A stretch of DNA of 42,234 bases from Pseudomonadota bacterium (GTDB lineage Bacteria > Pseudomonadota > Alphaproteobacteria > Rhodobacterales > Rhodobacteraceae). Under the pieces are notes generated by a model. It saw only the letters and a program-made list of their open reading frames with translations. It searched no databases and had not been told where the DNA came from. Shown here in pieces: positions 32,903-41,598 of this stretch. A program made the translations under genes and the position numbers. The stretch is taken from contig CAUJIP010000011.1 of assembly GCA_963205235.1 (NCBI GenBank), positions 1-42,234 on the forward strand, read 5' to 3'. The number at the start of each line of letters is the position of its first letter. The first letter of the stretch is position 1.

Positions 32903-35401
32903 ATGAAGACCCATGTCAAAGCCCTTGTCGTCGGTGGTGGCGCTGTCGGGACCGGGATCGCCTATCACCTGGCCAAGGCGGGCTGGGACACGATGCTGGT
33001 CGAACGGGACGAGCTGACCTCGGGGTCCACATGGCATGCGGCGGGGCTTCTGCCCTTGTTCAACATGTCCTATGCGACGACCCACATCCACAAATACTCG
33101 GTCGATTTCTACAAGGGGCTTGAGGCCGAAACCGGCCTGAACGCGGGCTTCTATGTCGTCGGCAACCTGCGGATGGCGCAACATCAGCAGCGGATGGATG
33201 AGTATATGCTCTATTCCTCCGTGGCCGAGACGGCGGGCGTCTACCACGAATTCCTGAAGCCGAATGAGATCAAGGACCGCTGGCCGCTGGTGCGGACCGA
33301 AGACCTGATCGGCGCGCTTTACCACCCGCAGGACGGCTATATCAACCCGGCGGACGTGACGCAGGCGATGGCCAAGGGCGCGCGCCAGCACGGCGCGACG
33401 ATCGAACGCAAGATCCAGGTCGACGGCTATCGCTGGACCGGGTCGGAATGGATCGTGTCCTGCACCCGTCTGGAAGAAAAGGGCGGGATGCTGGTTGCGA
33501 CCGAAGACAAGTTCGACATCCATGCCGAGCATGTGGTGACGGCGACCGGCAACCACGCGCAGCGCACGGCGCGGCTGTTGGGGATCAAGACCCCCGCCGT
33601 CGTCGTCGAACACCAGTATATCGTGACCGAGCCCGATCCGGCGCTGGTCGAATGGCGCAAGACCAACCCGCAGCACCCGGTTCTGCGCGATGCCGATGCC
33701 AAGTGGTATGTGCGTGAGGAGCGCGGCGGCTGGATCCTTGGGCCTTACGAGAAGGGAGCGCCCTCGCGGTTCCATTATGGCGTGCCGGACAGCTTCCGCG
33801 CCGACCTCTTCCCGCTGGACCTGGAACGGATCGAGCAGGAATACATGTCCTTCATCCACCGCATTCCGTCCTCGGAGACCGTGGGCCTGAAAGACGATTA
33901 CAACGGCCCGATCTGCTATACCCCCGACGGCAACCCGCTGGTCGGCCCGGCCCCGGGCCTGCGAAACATGTGGCTGGCGGAAGGGTTCAGCTTCGGCATC
34001 ACCGCGGCGGGCGGCACGGGCTATTACCTTGCCCAGCTGATGACGCAGGGCGAAGCGGAAATCGACATGGCCTCGCTTGACCCCAAGCGCTATGGCAACT
34101 GGATGACGACGGAATATGCGTCCCGCAAGAACGAGGAATGCTACGACCACGTCTTCATCCTGCACCACCCGGACGAAGAACGTGAGGCCGCCCGCCCGCT
34201 GCGCACCGCGCCTGCCTATGACCGCCAGAAAGAGATAGGCGCGCAGTTCGGCCAGGTGAACGGCTGGGAACGCCCGAACTACTATGGCCCCAAGGATGCT
34301 CCAGCGTCGTTCGACCATGACGGGCGCAGCTTCCGTCGCGGCGCCTGGTGGCCCTATGCCGTGGAAGAGGCAAAGGCCGTGCGCAACACGGTCGGCCTGA
34401 TCGACGCGGCGGCTTTCACCAAGCATCTGGTGCGCGGACCGGGGGCGACGGCGTTCCTGGACCACTTCACCTGCAACAAGCTGCCGAACGTGGGCCGGAT
34501 CAACCTGACCTATGCGCTGACGGAACATGGCACCACCCGGACCGAATACACCATCGTCCGGCTGAAGCAGGATGAATACTATCTCATCTCCGCCGGGGCC
34601 TGGACGGCCTATGACTATGACTTCCTGCAGAAGGCCGCCGACGACTGGATGGCCGAGGGCAAGGGCGCGATCGACATCCATGACGTGACCACCCAGTGGG
34701 GCGTCTATGCACTGGCCGGTCCGAATGCCCGCGCCCTGCTGAAAGACCTGGTCAAGGATGCCGACCCGGAAACCGTGCTGTCGAACAAGCGCTTCCCGTG
34801 GCTGTCGTACCGCGACATCGAGCTGGGCATGTGCCCGGTCCGTGCGATCCGCGTGGCCTATACCGGGGACCTGGGCTGGGAACTGCACTACCCGATCGAA
34901 TTCGGTCGCTATCTGTGGGACCTCTTGTGGTCGGTCGGCGAAAAACATGGCCTGAAGGCCGTGGGTGCCCGCGCGCAGAACTGGCTGCGTCAGGAGAAAT
35001 CCTACCGCGCCTTCGGCAACGAGCTTGGCCGCGATGCGACCCCGCTTGAGGCTGACCTGCCGCGCTTTGTCGACCTGTCGAAGGAATTCCGCGGCAAGGC
35101 GAAGATGGTGGAGACCGGCGTCCGCTTCAAATGCGTGACCGTGCTGATCGACGGCCCGTCGGATGCCGATCCCTGGGGCAAGGAAGCCTTGATCCATGAC
35201 GGGATCAAGGTCGGCCGCCTGACCTCGGGCGGGTATTCGGTGGCCTTTGGCAAGCAGATCGGCATGGGCTATGTCCCGGTTGATCTGGCGGTTCCGGGCC
35301 AGAAGCTGAAGGTCAAGATGCTGCTGAAGGAATGGGATGCGGTGGTGACCGAGGACAGCCCGTTTGATCCGACGAACGCGCGCATCCGGATCGACGGCTA
35401 A
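32903..35401 (+). CDS. Dimethylglycine/sarcosine dehydrogenase-like flavoprotein fused to GcvT domain
   Basis: An 832-residue protein with two parts. Residues 1-420 are a DAO-type FAD domain with the dinucleotide motif GGGAVGTGIAYHL (11-23) and STWHAAGLL, whose His45 matches the residue that binds FAD covalently in dimethylglycine and sarcosine dehydrogenases. The second half is a GcvT-like aminomethyltransferase/tetrahydrofolate domain (GLIDAAAFTKHLVRGPGA, AYTGDLGWELHYP, ending in DSPFDPTNARIRIDG). The enzyme would demethylate an N-methylated glycine and pass formaldehyde units to tetrahydrofolate. Exact substrate is unknown; it is monocistronic, ended by a strong terminator. Confidence 0.9.
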   Translation: MKTHVKALVVGGGAVGTGIAYHLAKAGWDTMLVERDELTSGSTWHAAGLLPLFNMSYATTHIHKYSVDFYKGLEAETGLNAGFYVVGNLRMAQHQQRMDEYMLYSSVAETAGVYHEFLKPNEIKDRWPLVRTEDLIGALYHPQDGYINPADVTQAMAKGARQHGATIERKIQVDGYRWTGSEWIVSCTRLEEKGGMLVATEDKFDIHAEHVVTATGNHAQRTARLLGIKTPAVVVEHQYIVTEPDPALVEWRKTNPQHPVLRDADAKWYVREERGGWILGPYEKGAPSRFHYGVPDSFRADLFPLDLERIEQEYMSFIHRIPSSETVGLKDDYNGPICYTPDGNPLVGPAPGLRNMWLAEGFSFGITAAGGTGYYLAQLMTQGEAEIDMASLDPKRYGNWMTTEYASRKNEECYDHVFILHHPDEEREAARPLRTAPAYDRQKEIGAQFGQVNGWERPNYYGPKDAPASFDHDGRSFRRGAWWPYAVEEAKAVRNTVGLIDAAAFTKHLVRGPGATAFLDHFTCNKLPNVGRINLTYALTEHGTTRTEYTIVRLKQDEYYLISAGAWTAYDYDFLQKAADDWMAEGKGAIDIHDVTTQWGVYALAGPNARALLKDLVKDADPETVLSNKRFPWLSYRDIELGMCPVRAIRVAYTGDLGWELHYPIEFGRYLWDLLWSVGEKHGLKAVGARAQNWLRQEKSYRAFGNELGRDATPLEADLPRFVDLSKEFRGKAKMVETGVRFKCVTVLIDGPSDADPWGKEALIHDGIKVGRLTSGGYSVAFGKQIGMGYVPVDLAVPGQKLKVKMLLKEWDAVVTEDSPFDPTNARIRIDG

Positions 35402-35419
35402 ACGTGACGTCACAAATGC

Positions 35420-35449
35420 AAGCTGGCCCGGAGTCCTCCGGGCCAGCTT
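35420..35449 (+). terminator. Strong hairpin after the flavoprotein gene
   Basis: A perfect 13-bp stem, AAGCTGGCCCGGA (35420-35432) with TCCGGGCCAGCTT (35437-35449), and loop GTCC, begins 19 bases after the stop. It is followed by GATCATTTTCG, a weak U-run. Confidence 0.85.
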
Positions 35450-35482
35450 GATCATTTTCGTGACCCGGCGCAGTCTTGCGTG

Positions 35483-36070
35483 ATGCTGCCTGACCGCACC
35501 CTGACCACCCCGCGCCTGACCCTGCGCCCCGTCACCCCGGCGGATCGGGCGGATCTGATGGCTTTGGAAGCCGACCCCGAGGTCATGTTCTATCTGAACG
35601 GCGGGCGACCGGTGCCGGAGGAGGGTGTCTTCAGCGGCGAATACCTGACCCCGCGCGGCACCGAGCCAGAGGTCATGGCGATGCTGGACCGGGAAACCGG
35701 GGTGTTTCTGGGCTGGATCGCCTTTTTCGACGATGGCTGGCTGCTCGGGCTGCGCCGGTCTGAAATCGGCTATCGTCTGCACCGGACGGCCTGGGGCAAG
35801 GGGCTGGCGACCGAGGCCGCAAGGGCGCTGATCGCTTGGGCTTTTGAAGAAGGTGGCTATGACTGCGTCCGCGCCTCGACCATGGCGGTCAACCTCGGAT
35901 CGCGCCGGGTGATGGAGAAAGCGGGGATGCGCCATGTTGAAACGGACTTTCCCCATTTCTCGGACCCGATTCCCGGGTCTGACCAGGGCGAAGTGATCTA
36001 TGAAATCCGGCGCGTCCCCGGTCGGGCAGCATCGGCAGCGAACCGCGCGGGATCGTGGCGCAGACCTTGA
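35483..36070 (+). CDS. GNAT family N-acetyltransferase
   Basis: A 195-residue acetyltransferase of the RimJ/RimL-like group. The N-terminus LTTPRLTLRPVTPADRADLMAL is typical, and the acetyl-CoA region is seen as IGYRLHRTAWGKGLATEAARALIAW, including the Q/R-x-x-G-x-G/A-like HRTAWGKGLA. The later NLGSRRVMEKAGMRHVE is the standard final motif. The ATG at 35483 follows a GTG at 35480 that could also serve. The acceptor substrate is unknown. Confidence 0.85.
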   Translation: MLPDRTLTTPRLTLRPVTPADRADLMALEADPEVMFYLNGGRPVPEEGVFSGEYLTPRGTEPEVMAMLDRETGVFLGWIAFFDDGWLLGLRRSEIGYRLHRTAWGKGLATEAARALIAWAFEEGGYDCVRASTMAVNLGSRRVMEKAGMRHVETDFPHFSDPIPGSDQGEVIYEIRRVPGRAASAANRAGSWRRP

Positions 36071-36115
36071 AGCCGTGATGTGGCGTCGCCATCTTTCGGC
36101 GATGAGAGGCAGAGC

Positions 36116-36436
36116 ATGACCAGGCGCGAGCGCAGGTTCCAACGGCAATTCGATATGCTGGAGCGGTCCTTTCCGCAGGGGAAATCCCTGCTTGAGGCCT
36201 TGCGCAGCAATCGCTGGCGGCTGCTTCGGATCCCGCTTGCTCTGATCCTGATCCTTGGGGGGCTGGTGTCGTTTCTGCCTGTCCTTGGGGTCTGGATGCT
36301 GCCGCTTGGCCTTCTGTTGCTGGCGGTCGACGTTCCTGTTCTGCGCGGACCGATCTCATCCTTTCTGATCCGTCTTCGGAGAATGTTTCAGCGCTGGCAC
36401 CGAAGATGGCGCAACTGGCGGCAGGGTGGCAGGTGA
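36116..36436 (+). CDS. Small membrane protein, paralogue A
   Basis: A 106-residue protein with a basic N-terminus (MTRRERRFQRQFDMLERSF), two adjacent hydrophobic segments separated by a short turn (IPLALILILGGLVSFLPVLG and WMLPLGLLLLAVDVPVL), and a very basic Trp/Arg-rich C-terminus (WHRRWRNWRQGGR). The same layout and many identical residues recur in the gene at 36500-36811. The ATG at 36116 is 45 bases after the GNAT stop. No function is recognised; both ends would lie on the cytoplasmic side. Confidence 0.75.
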   Translation: MTRRERRFQRQFDMLERSFPQGKSLLEALRSNRWRLLRIPLALILILGGLVSFLPVLGVWMLPLGLLLLAVDVPVLRGPISSFLIRLRRMFQRWHRRWRNWRQGGR

Positions 36437-36499
36437 CGCGGCTTGTCGCAAAGCTGTTGCATCCCAGTGGTAGCGCTCAGCCTTGAAGGATCACCCCAA

Positions 36500-36811
36500 A
36501 TGACTCGGCGTGAACGCAGGTTTCAGCGGCAGTTTCAGGCGCTTGAGCGTCTGATCCCGCCCCTGCGAGGGCCGATGGCACGGCTGCGTCGTACAAGCTG
36601 GTTTCCCGTCCGCTTTCCGCTGGCGGTTCTGCTGACCGTGGGTGGGCTGTTCTGGTTTCTGCCAGTGCTTGGCCTTTGGATGCTTCCGGCGGGTCTTCTA
36701 TTGCTGGCGGTGGACCTGCCGACATTGCGGGGACCGATCTCGGCCATGGTCATCCGGGGCAGGCGCGCAGCACAGCGCTGGCTGCGCCGTTGGCGGGATT
36801 GGCGGGCCTAA
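36500..36811 (+). CDS. Small membrane protein, paralogue B
   Basis: A 103-residue tandem paralogue of the preceding gene. MTRRERRFQRQF is identical for 12 residues, and the membrane part (FPLAVLLTVGGLFWFLPVLG then LWMLPAGLLLLAVDLPTLRGPIS) aligns without gaps, as does the end WLRRWRDWR. Its stop codon overlaps the stop of the convergent lysozyme gene (36808-36811). The start has AAGGA about 11 bases upstream. Confidence 0.75.
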   Translation: MTRRERRFQRQFQALERLIPPLRGPMARLRRTSWFPVRFPLAVLLTVGGLFWFLPVLGLWMLPAGLLLLAVDLPTLRGPISAMVIRGRRAAQRWLRRWRDWRA

Positions 36812-37608
36812 AGCGCCCTTTGCGCCAGCCATTCGGCCCAGGCCTGTTTCGATCCCGCAAAAACGTTGACATCGACCTCGCCCGCGATCCCGGCAACCAG
36901 CCCGGTCGAGGTATATTGCCAGAAGCTCCAGTTTTCGCCGTCATAGACGCCGTGCGGGTGATCGGCGACGGATCGCAGCCAGAATTCCACCCCGTTCATC
37001 CGCCAAAGTTCGTTGTCTTCATAGAAGTCGACGGTGGTATAGATCAGCGGGCGTTGACCGTAATGACGTTCAATGATGTCCAGGAAAATTCGCGCCTCTT
37101 CCCTTATGGTCGCCCCATCGCGCCGGATCGTGCAGGTGGGTGACGTGGGCGTCCATTCCATGTCCAGCACTGGTGGCAAAGCACCCGGTGTCCTTGGCAC
37201 ATGCTTGATGAACCAGCGCGCCTGCTCGTCCGCCGGGCGGCAGTGGTAGAAGAAATGATAGGCCCCGCGCTTGACCCCAGCGGCATCGGCGTTGCGCCAG
37301 TGGTCTTCGAACATCGGATCGAACAGGTCGCCGCCCTCGGTCGCCTTGATATAGGCAAAGTTCACCCCGTTGGCCCGCGCTGTGTCCCAGTCGACGGCTG
37401 TCTGAAACCGCGACAGGTCGATCCCATGCACCGGATAGCGGTCGGGCGACTTGCCCGGCCAGTCGGTCGGATCGCTGTCCTGGAAGTTGGAACTGGTGAC
37501 CGTCACGTCTGGAACGGGGGGTGGAGCGTCGGACTTGCCCCCGCCGACACAGGCGGCAAGGGCAAGGCACAGGAACAGTGGCAGGGGCAGGGGCAGGGCT
37601 GGTTTCAT
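36808..37608 (-). CDS. GH25 family lysozyme-like lipoprotein
   Basis: A 266-residue lipoprotein. The signal LPLFLCLALAAC carries a lipobox with Cys20. A proline-rich spacer follows, then a glycoside hydrolase family 25 domain beginning YPVHGIDLSRFQ, with FAYIKATEGGD, GAYHFFYHCR and the catalytic-region PVLDMEW and FWQYTSTG. It would cleave peptidoglycan in the periplasm or at the outer membrane. The stop overlaps that of the small membrane protein on the other strand. Confidence 0.88.
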   Translation of the reverse strand: MKPALPLPLPLFLCLALAACVGGGKSDAPPPVPDVTVTSSNFQDSDPTDWPGKSPDRYPVHGIDLSRFQTAVDWDTARANGVNFAYIKATEGGDLFDPMFEDHWRNADAAGVKRGAYHFFYHCRPADEQARWFIKHVPRTPGALPPVLDMEWTPTSPTCTIRRDGATIREEARIFLDIIERHYGQRPLIYTTVDFYEDNELWRMNGVEFWLRSVADHPHGVYDGENWSFWQYTSTGLVAGIAGEVDVNVFAGSKQAWAEWLAQRAL

Positions 37609-37665
37609 GCGGCCATGATGCCAACCCCGCCCCCGTTTGTCGCGGCCTCGATTGCCGCTTGGCGG

Positions 37666-38160
37666 TTAGTTGCCCGGACCGAAGTCATCCGTGGTGATGG
37701 TGCCGTCCCCGTTGCGGTCCATCATCGCATACCAGTCGGGAACTCGGGCCATGAACTCATCCCGGCTGACGCGACCGTCGCCATCGACATCGTTGAAGGC
37801 GCGCATCATGCCCTCTTCTGCGCCCATGCCCATGCCCGGTCCCATGCCGTTTCCCTGGCCCATGCCCTGACCTTGGCCCTGCCCGTTGCCCATGCCCATG
37901 CCCTCCTGCATCGCGGCACGGTCATTTGCCCTGGCCTCGTCGAAAAGCGCGTACTCCTCGTCCGACAGGAGCCCGTCTTCGTCGGCATCGAAAGCCGTGA
38001 AGATGTCGCCCCGACGGGTCGTCGCCTCTTCCACCGAGACCGCGCCATCACCGTCGGCATCCCAGTTCAGGATGAAATGCGCGCCAGGGGTTTGGACTTG
38101 GGCAAAGACCGGACCCGCAGCAAGGATTGCAAGCAGGGCGGCCAGAGGGGAGTGTTTCAT
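37666..38160 (-). CDS. Secreted EF-hand calcium-binding protein with Gly/Met/Gln linker
   Basis: A 164-residue exported protein (signal MKHSPLAALLAILAAGPVFAQ). Four EF-hand loops are visible in order: DADGDGAVSVEE, DADEDGLLSDEE, DVDGDGRVSRDE and DRNGDGTITTDD, as two pairs. Between the pairs is a low-complexity linker of Gly, Met, Gln and Asn (GMGMGNGQGQGQGMGQG and more), unusual for this family and perhaps metal-binding through methionines. The gene stands 57 bases upstream of the lysozyme gene, same strand. Function beyond calcium binding is unknown. Confidence 0.85.
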   Translation of the reverse strand: MKHSPLAALLAILAAGPVFAQVQTPGAHFILNWDADGDGAVSVEEATTRRGDIFTAFDADEDGLLSDEEYALFDEARANDRAAMQEGMGMGNGQGQGQGMGQGNGMGPGMGMGAEEGMMRAFNDVDGDGRVSRDEFMARVPDWYAMMDRNGDGTITTDDFGPGN

Positions 38161-38229
38161 GGTTTTATCCTCAGCTTTGAAGGTTTCTATATTTTTGATA
38201 CGACAAGTTACGGAGTTTCCGTCGCGGGA

Positions 38230-38574
38230 TCAGGCGGCGGGGGTGGAAAATTCGTCCCAGGCGGCCAAGGCATGCGCGGCATACATCAGCGCCGGACCAC
38301 CGCCCATCTGGACACACATCGCCAGAACCGAGCCGACCTCTTCCCGCGTCGCGCCCGCCTTCATCAGTGCCTCGACATGCAGGGCGACGCAGGGTTCGCA
38401 GCGCTGGGTGACAGCGATGGCAAGCGCCACGAATTCGCGGGATTTCTTGTCCAGTGCGCCATCGGTCATTGCGCCTGCAGACAAGGCCTGAAACCCTTTG
38501 GCGGTTTCCGGGTTCAGTTTATGCAGGACGCGGAGTTCGGAACGGATGTCGGCGGTCTTCTGTCTGTAGGTCAT
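38230..38574 (-). CDS. AhpD-like / carboxymuconolactone decarboxylase family protein
   Basis: A 114-residue protein of the CMD/AhpD fold. The redox CxxC motif is in AVTQRCEPCVALHVEALMKAGAT, followed by the typical EEVGSVLAMCVQMGGGPALMYA. Such proteins reduce peroxides or disulfides or act on lactones, and substrate cannot be read from sequence. The ATG at 38574 has AAGGAG at normal spacing. It lies 59 bases after the DUF938 methyltransferase, same strand. Confidence 0.86.
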   Translation of the reverse strand: MTYRQKTADIRSELRVLHKLNPETAKGFQALSAGAMTDGALDKKSREFVALAIAVTQRCEPCVALHVEALMKAGATREEVGSVLAMCVQMGGGPALMYAAHALAAWDEFSTPAA

Positions 38575-38633
38575 GGTGCTCTCCTTCTGCCCTGCGGGAT
38601 GGCAGGGGGTGAAGGATGGGGCCATGATTCAGG

Positions 38634-39278
38634 TCAAACGACGACGGCGGGTCTATGGGCCAGCAGCATCAGGTTGTTGGCGGGCATGTCGACCAGTCGC
38701 ACTGACAGGCCGTGATCGCCAAGTTGCCCGGTTACCCATGCCAGATCCTTGTAGCCAATCGTTGGGTCCTGCGACCGAAGCGAGGCATCGAAGGCGGCGT
38801 CGCCGGGGCTGGTGGGCTGACCGTCGCGCAGGAAAGGGCCGTAAAGGCAGAAAGTGCCACCGGGAGCGAGGGCAAGGGCCACCTCGGCCAAGAGGGTTTC
38901 GGCTGCCGGGGCCGGGATCAGGTGGAGGAGGTTGACGAGGAGGATTGCGTCCCATGGTCCCAACTGCACCGACCAATCTGGTGCGGTGGCGTCCAGCAGG
39001 ATCGGCGCACGAATTTCGCCGCCTGCATGGGTCGACCAGGCCCGGATCGAGGGCAGGTTGGCGGGATCAACATCCGTGGGCTGCCAGTCAAGGGCAAGCT
39101 TTCCCGCCATTTCAGCGGCATGCAGGCCCGAGCCGGAGGCGATTTCAAGAAGCCGCCCCTGCAGGCCAAGGCCCATCAGAACCTCAAGGATCGGCCCGGC
39201 GTTGCGCGCGGCCGAAGGTACCATGCGCCGCCCGTCGGCCAAGACCTCGGCCCCGGTATCGGGAAGCTTCAGCGCCAT
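38634..39278 (-). CDS. DUF938 family SAM-dependent methyltransferase
   Basis: A 214-residue class I methyltransferase of the DUF938 family. The SAM motif LLEIASGSGLHAAEMAGKL is clear, with the acidic QPTDVDP at the second strand and WDAILLVNLLHLIP at motif II/III. CLYGPFLRDGQPTSPGDAAFD is a highly conserved family segment. The substrate is unknown. Its ATG follows the stop of the oxidase gene immediately (the stop occupies 39279-39281), so the two form a tight unit. Confidence 0.86.
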   Translation of the reverse strand: MALKLPDTGAEVLADGRRMVPSAARNAGPILEVLMGLGLQGRLLEIASGSGLHAAEMAGKLALDWQPTDVDPANLPSIRAWSTHAGGEIRAPILLDATAPDWSVQLGPWDAILLVNLLHLIPAPAAETLLAEVALALAPGGTFCLYGPFLRDGQPTSPGDAAFDASLRSQDPTIGYKDLAWVTGQLGDHGLSVRLVDMPANNLMLLAHRPAVVV

Positions 39279-40355
39279 CTAGCCGAACCGCGCTGGCGAC
39301 AGGCTAGCCACCAGATCGGCGTCAATCTCGGGCGCGCGACCCCCGATCAGATCGGCAGCAAGACGGCTGGCAGCGGGGCTGGTCTGGAAGCCATAGCCGC
39401 CTTGTCCTGCAAGCCAGAAGAACGACGGATCGCGCAGGTCCGGCCCGATCACCAGCACCCGGTCGGGGGCAAAGGTCCGCAGGCCCGCCCAGTTGGAAAT
39501 CAGCCGGGTCACCGGTTCGGTCATCATCTCTTCGTACCGCGCCAGACCTTCAGCCAAGACCATGTCATCGGCCCAGGCGTCATGCGGGTCCATTGGGTGC
39601 TCTTCGGCGGGGCTTACGATCAACGCCCCAGCGTCGGGCTTGCAGTACCAATCCTCACCGGGGCCAAAGATCATCGGCCAGCCGCTGACATCATGGCCAC
39701 CCGGCGCCGGAATCCGCGCCATCGACCGGCGGTTGGGGGTAAAGCCCAAGGGCTTGATCCCCGCCATCGCCGCGACCTGATCGACCCAGGCCCCGGCAGC
39801 GTTCACCAGCATTCGCCCGGTGAAAGTTCCCGCAGCACTGGTCACCCGCCAGCCATCCGCCAGCTTCTCGACCCCGGTCACCTTCGCCCCGGTCAGCGCC
39901 TGCGCCCCGCGCGACCGCGCCTCACGCAGGAAACCCTGCAACAGAAGGTCGGTATCGATATCTTCGGCATGGGTCGCATGTCCTGCAAGGGCCACGACTT
40001 CGGGGTTCAGGATCGGGACAATCGCACGCGCCTCGTCGACCGAAATCGGCTCGAAGGCCATGGCTTCCAGATCGTGATCAAACGCCTCACGCGCGTCGGC
40101 CTTGGCCACCAGCATCAGCCCGCGCGGCGACAACACGCCCTCACGCGCGCGGAAATCCGGTTCTGACGCCATCGACAGGCCCACCACGGCAGGCGCGCCG
40201 TAATGCGGTTCATAAAGCGCCGCCGACCGACCCGAGGCGTGATGCGCAAAGGCAGATTCCGCCTCAAGCAGCAGGACCGACCCCAGTCCCGAAAGCCGCG
40301 CCGCTGCCGAGATCCCAGCGATGCCGCCGCCGATGATCAGGAAATCCGCATCCAT
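39279..40355 (-). CDS. FAD-dependent oxidoreductase (DAO family)
   Basis: A 358-residue glycine/D-amino-acid-oxidase type flavoprotein. The dinucleotide motif FLIIGGGIAGISAAARLSGLG is at the N-terminus, and the FAD-binding C-terminal WLAGQGGYGFQTSPAAS matches the family. FAHHASGRSAALYEPHYG is the second conserved site. The ATG at 40355 has AAGGGGG upstream and homology starts there. It lies downstream of a BMP-type binding protein and directly upstream of DUF938, suggesting amine or amino-acid oxidation linked to import. The substrate is not known. Confidence 0.87.
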   Translation of the reverse strand: MDADFLIIGGGIAGISAAARLSGLGSVLLLEAESAFAHHASGRSAALYEPHYGAPAVVGLSMASEPDFRAREGVLSPRGLMLVAKADAREAFDHDLEAMAFEPISVDEARAIVPILNPEVVALAGHATHAEDIDTDLLLQGFLREARSRGAQALTGAKVTGVEKLADGWRVTSAAGTFTGRMLVNAAGAWVDQVAAMAGIKPLGFTPNRRSMARIPAPGGHDVSGWPMIFGPGEDWYCKPDAGALIVSPAEEHPMDPHDAWADDMVLAEGLARYEEMMTEPVTRLISNWAGLRTFAPDRVLVIGPDLRDPSFFWLAGQGGYGFQTSPAASRLAADLIGGRAPEIDADLVASLSPARFG

Positions 40356-40376
40356 TTCAGCCCCCTTGAAATGCCA

Positions 40377-40398
40377 GGGGCGCCCAACCCGGCGCCCC
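40377..40398 (-). terminator. Hairpin between binding protein and oxidase genes
   Basis: GGGGCGCC (40377-40384) and GGCGCCCC (40391-40398) form a perfect 8-bp stem with a 6-base loop. In this position it more likely attenuates transcription or stabilises the binding-protein mRNA, since no clear U-run follows on the minus strand. Confidence 0.55.
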
Positions 40399-40460
40399 CG
40401 CGTCTTTCCTTCCAATAGCCCGAGGCCACGGCCCAAGGCAACCAGGCCATGATCAGCCGG

Positions 40461-41546
40461 TCACTGGGGAATGTCGCCTTCGATCCCTTCGACAAAGAAG
40501 TTCATGCCCAGGATATCCCCGATAGGTGCCACTTCGCCATCGGCAAGCCAGGGGGTGCCGTCCTGCTTGTTCAGCGGCCCGACGAATGGGCTTGTCGTGC
40601 CCGCACCAATCGCATCGCGCAGCGCTTCCGCTTCGGCCTTGACCGAGTTCGGCACCTCTTCGGTAATCTGCCCGATCAGCACGACGCCCGAACCGATGCC
40701 TTCCTCTGAATCAGCCTGCGCATACGTGCCATTCAAAAGCTCGTTGATCCGACGAAAATAATAGGGACCCCAGTTGTTGATGATGGCCGACACGCGCGGC
40801 GACGGCTTGAATTCGGTCATGTCCGAGGCCTGGCCAAAGCCGATCACCGCACCGCCGGTCTTTGCCGCTTCCTCAAGGGTCGAGGTGGAATCGGTATGCG
40901 CCGCAATCACGTCGACCCCGGCATCGATCAGGCTTTTCGCGGCCTCCCGCTCGACATCCGGATCGAACCAGGTGAACGCCCAGACCACTGTCAATTCGAC
41001 ATCGGGGTTCACCTTCTTGGCGTTCACGTAAAAGGCGTTGATCCCGGCCAACACCTCGGGGATCGGGAACGAGGCGATATAGCCGATCTTGTTCGTCCGG
41101 GTCATCCGACCGGCAATCAGCCCCTGCACAGCGCGGCCTTCATAGAACCGCGCGTTATACGTCGACACATTGGGGAATTCGCGCTTGAAGCCGGTGGCGT
41201 GTTCGAACTTCACATCAGGGAACTTGGCGGCGACGGCATTGGTCGCGTCCATGTAACCGAACGAGGTGGTGAAGATGATGTTGCAACCGCCCAGGGCCAT
41301 CTGCGTCAGCACGCGCTCGGCGTCGGCGCCTTCCGGCACGCTTTCCTGATACTGGATCTCGACCTTGTCGCCGAATTTCTCCTGCACCGCCATCGCACCT
41401 TCGTGGTGCTGGAAGGTCCAGCCGCCGTCGCCGATCGGGCCGACATAGACGAAGCAGGCCTTCACCTTGTCCATCCCTTGCGCGAAGGCGCCTTGGGCGA
41501 GCATCAGCCCCATCGCCGCACTTGCCAGCAGATTTCTGCGTTTCAT
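40461..41546 (-). CDS. BMP family ABC transporter substrate-binding protein
   Basis: A 361-residue periplasmic lipoprotein-like binding protein of the BMP/PnrA family. The N-terminus MKRRNLLASAAMGLMLAQGAFA is a cleavable signal peptide. KACFVYVGPIGDGGWTFQHH is the standard first strand, and GAVIGFGQASDMTEF is conserved. Family members bind nucleosides and related purines. The ATG at 41546 has AGGGAG upstream. The permease gene precedes it and the oxidase gene follows. Whether the ligand is a nucleoside or an amine cannot be told. Confidence 0.88.
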   Translation of the reverse strand: MKRRNLLASAAMGLMLAQGAFAQGMDKVKACFVYVGPIGDGGWTFQHHEGAMAVQEKFGDKVEIQYQESVPEGADAERVLTQMALGGCNIIFTTSFGYMDATNAVAAKFPDVKFEHATGFKREFPNVSTYNARFYEGRAVQGLIAGRMTRTNKIGYIASFPIPEVLAGINAFYVNAKKVNPDVELTVVWAFTWFDPDVEREAAKSLIDAGVDVIAAHTDSTSTLEEAAKTGGAVIGFGQASDMTEFKPSPRVSAIINNWGPYYFRRINELLNGTYAQADSEEGIGSGVVLIGQITEEVPNSVKAEAEALRDAIGAGTTSPFVGPLNKQDGTPWLADGEVAPIGDILGMNFFVEGIEGDIPQ

Positions 41547-41598
41547 TCTGTAGCTCCCTTTGGTGGCAGGGCCTGTCCCGACCCTGCAGTTGCAAGCC

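Noticed and set aside
32867-36148. A 1093-residue open frame on the minus strand
   Set aside because: It runs opposite the 832-residue flavoprotein and the GNAT gene, both with strong family motifs, and crosses a strong terminator. It is a shadow of GC-rich third positions.
37201-38715. A 504-residue + strand open frame across the lysozyme, EF-hand and AhpD-like genes
   Set aside because: It is antisense to three genes with clear signal peptides or motifs and spans their intergenic gaps.
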